From the NCBI GenBank assembly GCA_031556065.1, contig JAVBTR010000051.1, positions 1-51,963 on the forward strand: a stretch of DNA of 51,963 nucleotides, read 5' to 3'. The notes under the pieces were generated by a model. It had not been told where the DNA came from, did no database searches, and saw only the letters and a program-made list of their open reading frames with translations. Origin of the DNA: JAVBTR01 sp031556065 (lineage in GTDB: Bacteria; Bacillota; Clostridia; Christensenellales; Aristaeellaceae). Below are positions 51,586-51,963 of this stretch, one piece after another (the stretch's first letter is position 1; every line of letters starts with the position of its first letter). The translations under genes and the position numbers were made by a program.

Positions 51586-51884
51586 CTCCTTCCAGCTTCT
51601 AATAGAAAATTTCGCAACAAATCCACCTGCATTCGTAGTCTGGCAATGGCGTTATCTTTTGCTACGTCCTCGTTCTCTGACGTTTTGCGCGGTCTTCCTT
51701 TGGGACGAGGAATATAGCCGCTTTGTATTAGCTTTTCCTTCCGATTCTCCCGAGTTATTAGCTGGGTCACCTGTCTCCTTGTTAGTCCCAAACTCATTCC
51801 AATTTCTCGATTGGTTTCACCGCGTATTTTCCTTTCCTGTATAAGGCTTGCCAGCTCTTGCATGTTTGTGTATTTTTGCCTCAT
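51582..51884 (-). CDS. IS3 family transposase OrfA (helix-turn-helix)
   Basis: DNA-binding part, 100 residues, with a helix-turn-helix (NREIGMSLGLTRRQVTQLIT, about 26-45) and a C-terminal leucine-rich helix (IARLRMQVDLLRNFLL) as in OrfA proteins. The start is ATG 51884, 8 nt after AGGAGG; an upstream in-frame ATG at 51938 lies in the terminal repeat. The ribosome site is in the stem of the hairpin at 51892-51926. Confidence 0.85.
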   Translation of the reverse strand: MRQKYTNMQELASLIQERKIRGETNREIGMSLGLTRRQVTQLITRENRKEKLIQSGYIPRPKGRPRKTSENEDVAKDNAIARLRMQVDLLRNFLLEAGRR

Positions 51885-51891
51885 TGTTAAA

Positions 51892-51926
51892 ACCTCCTGT
51901 CGTAGTTTTATTCTACAACAGGAGGT
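51892..51926 (-). promoter_or_regulatory. Hairpin hiding the orfA ribosome site
   Basis: Arms ACCTCCTGTCGTAG (51892-51905) and CTACAACAGGAGGT (51913-51926) pair at 13 of 14 positions around a 7-nt loop. On the minus strand the 3' arm holds the orfA Shine-Dalgarno. A transcript entering from outside would fold and hide it; one started inside the arm would not. Read on the plus strand it is followed by TCTCTTTTTT and can terminate transcription. Confidence 0.65.
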
Positions 51927-51963
51927 CTCTTTTTTCATTGTCCATTATCCGGGGTACAGTCCA

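Larger units (their letters stand above)
50674..51963 (-). mobile_element. IS3 family insertion sequence (IS150-like), complete
   Basis: Length about 1290 bp. The left end TGGACTGTACCC (50674) and the reverse complement of the right end (starting at 51963) are identical over 12 bases and similar over the next 25. Two minus-strand genes, orfA and orfB, overlap by 4 bp. The target duplication cannot be checked because the window stops at the right end. Base composition is more A/T-rich than the neighbours. Confidence 0.9.

Overview
The window looks like a chromosomal segment of a low-copy, moderately GC-rich anaerobic Bacillota (class Clostridia; a Christensenellales-like or related lineage is a guess). 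Reasons: strong Shine-Dalgarno sites, frequent TTG/GTG starts, an ECF sigma/DUF4179 anti-sigma pair, LplB/YtcP-type sugar transporters, a YesN-type regulator, a KimA-like potassium permease, AzlC/AzlD and DUF6809. Most genes are house or catabolic genes; the only intact mobile element is an IS3-family copy at the right edge.

Layout. 190-3768: soluble PAS/GAF hybrid histidine kinase. 4067-8860: two sigma/anti-sigma pairs in tandem, the second followed by a DUF4091 protein. 8971-10272: small genes on the minus strand (DUF6809, a ribbon-helix-helix protein with a two-repeat operator, an unknown 76-aa protein) with a candidate small RNA on the plus strand. 10439-16951: a plus-strand run of flippase-like membrane protein, argH, YgjP-like metallopeptidase, birA, acpS, nnr and a GH43 enzyme. 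17078-20416: ymaF, kimA-like permease, P-loop kinase-like protein and an isolated FakA-type domain.

20636-34319 is the most interesting block: a catabolic regulon around an IclR regulator. It has a glyoxylate-carboligase-like TPP enzyme, a hydroxypyruvate-isomerase-like TIM barrel, a glycerate-dehydrogenase-like enzyme, a TIM-barrel protein, a LarA-type racemase homologue, an ABC importer and two FAD oxidoreductases. I find the same operator pattern, (A/G)TTTCA-N5-TGAA(A/T)T, in all four promoter regions of this block, three of them just downstream of a good -10 box. The likely theme is uptake of a sugar-acid or hydroxy-acid type compound and its conversion through tartronate semialdehyde/hydroxypyruvate to glycerate; the substrate is not known.

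34571-37173: hisS, an AraC/GyrI-like regulator and a small ribbon-helix-helix protein, followed by a 123-bp palindromic element. 37318-44426: a second transport locus, with a membrane-bound YesN-like regulator divergent from a solute-binding protein, two permeases and an enolase-superfamily acid-sugar enzyme. 44496-46521: PNPOx-like protein and MarR regulator with a perfect operator palindrome, then azlC-azlD. 46672-50206: murA and uvrB. 50674-51963: IS3-family (IS150-like) element, complete with both inverted repeats.

The gaps between genes are rich in three families of dispersed palindromic repeats (called A, B and C below), some of which act as terminators. No rRNA, tRNA or CRISPR array was seen. 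All functional calls come from reading the sequence and from family knowledge; no database search was possible.
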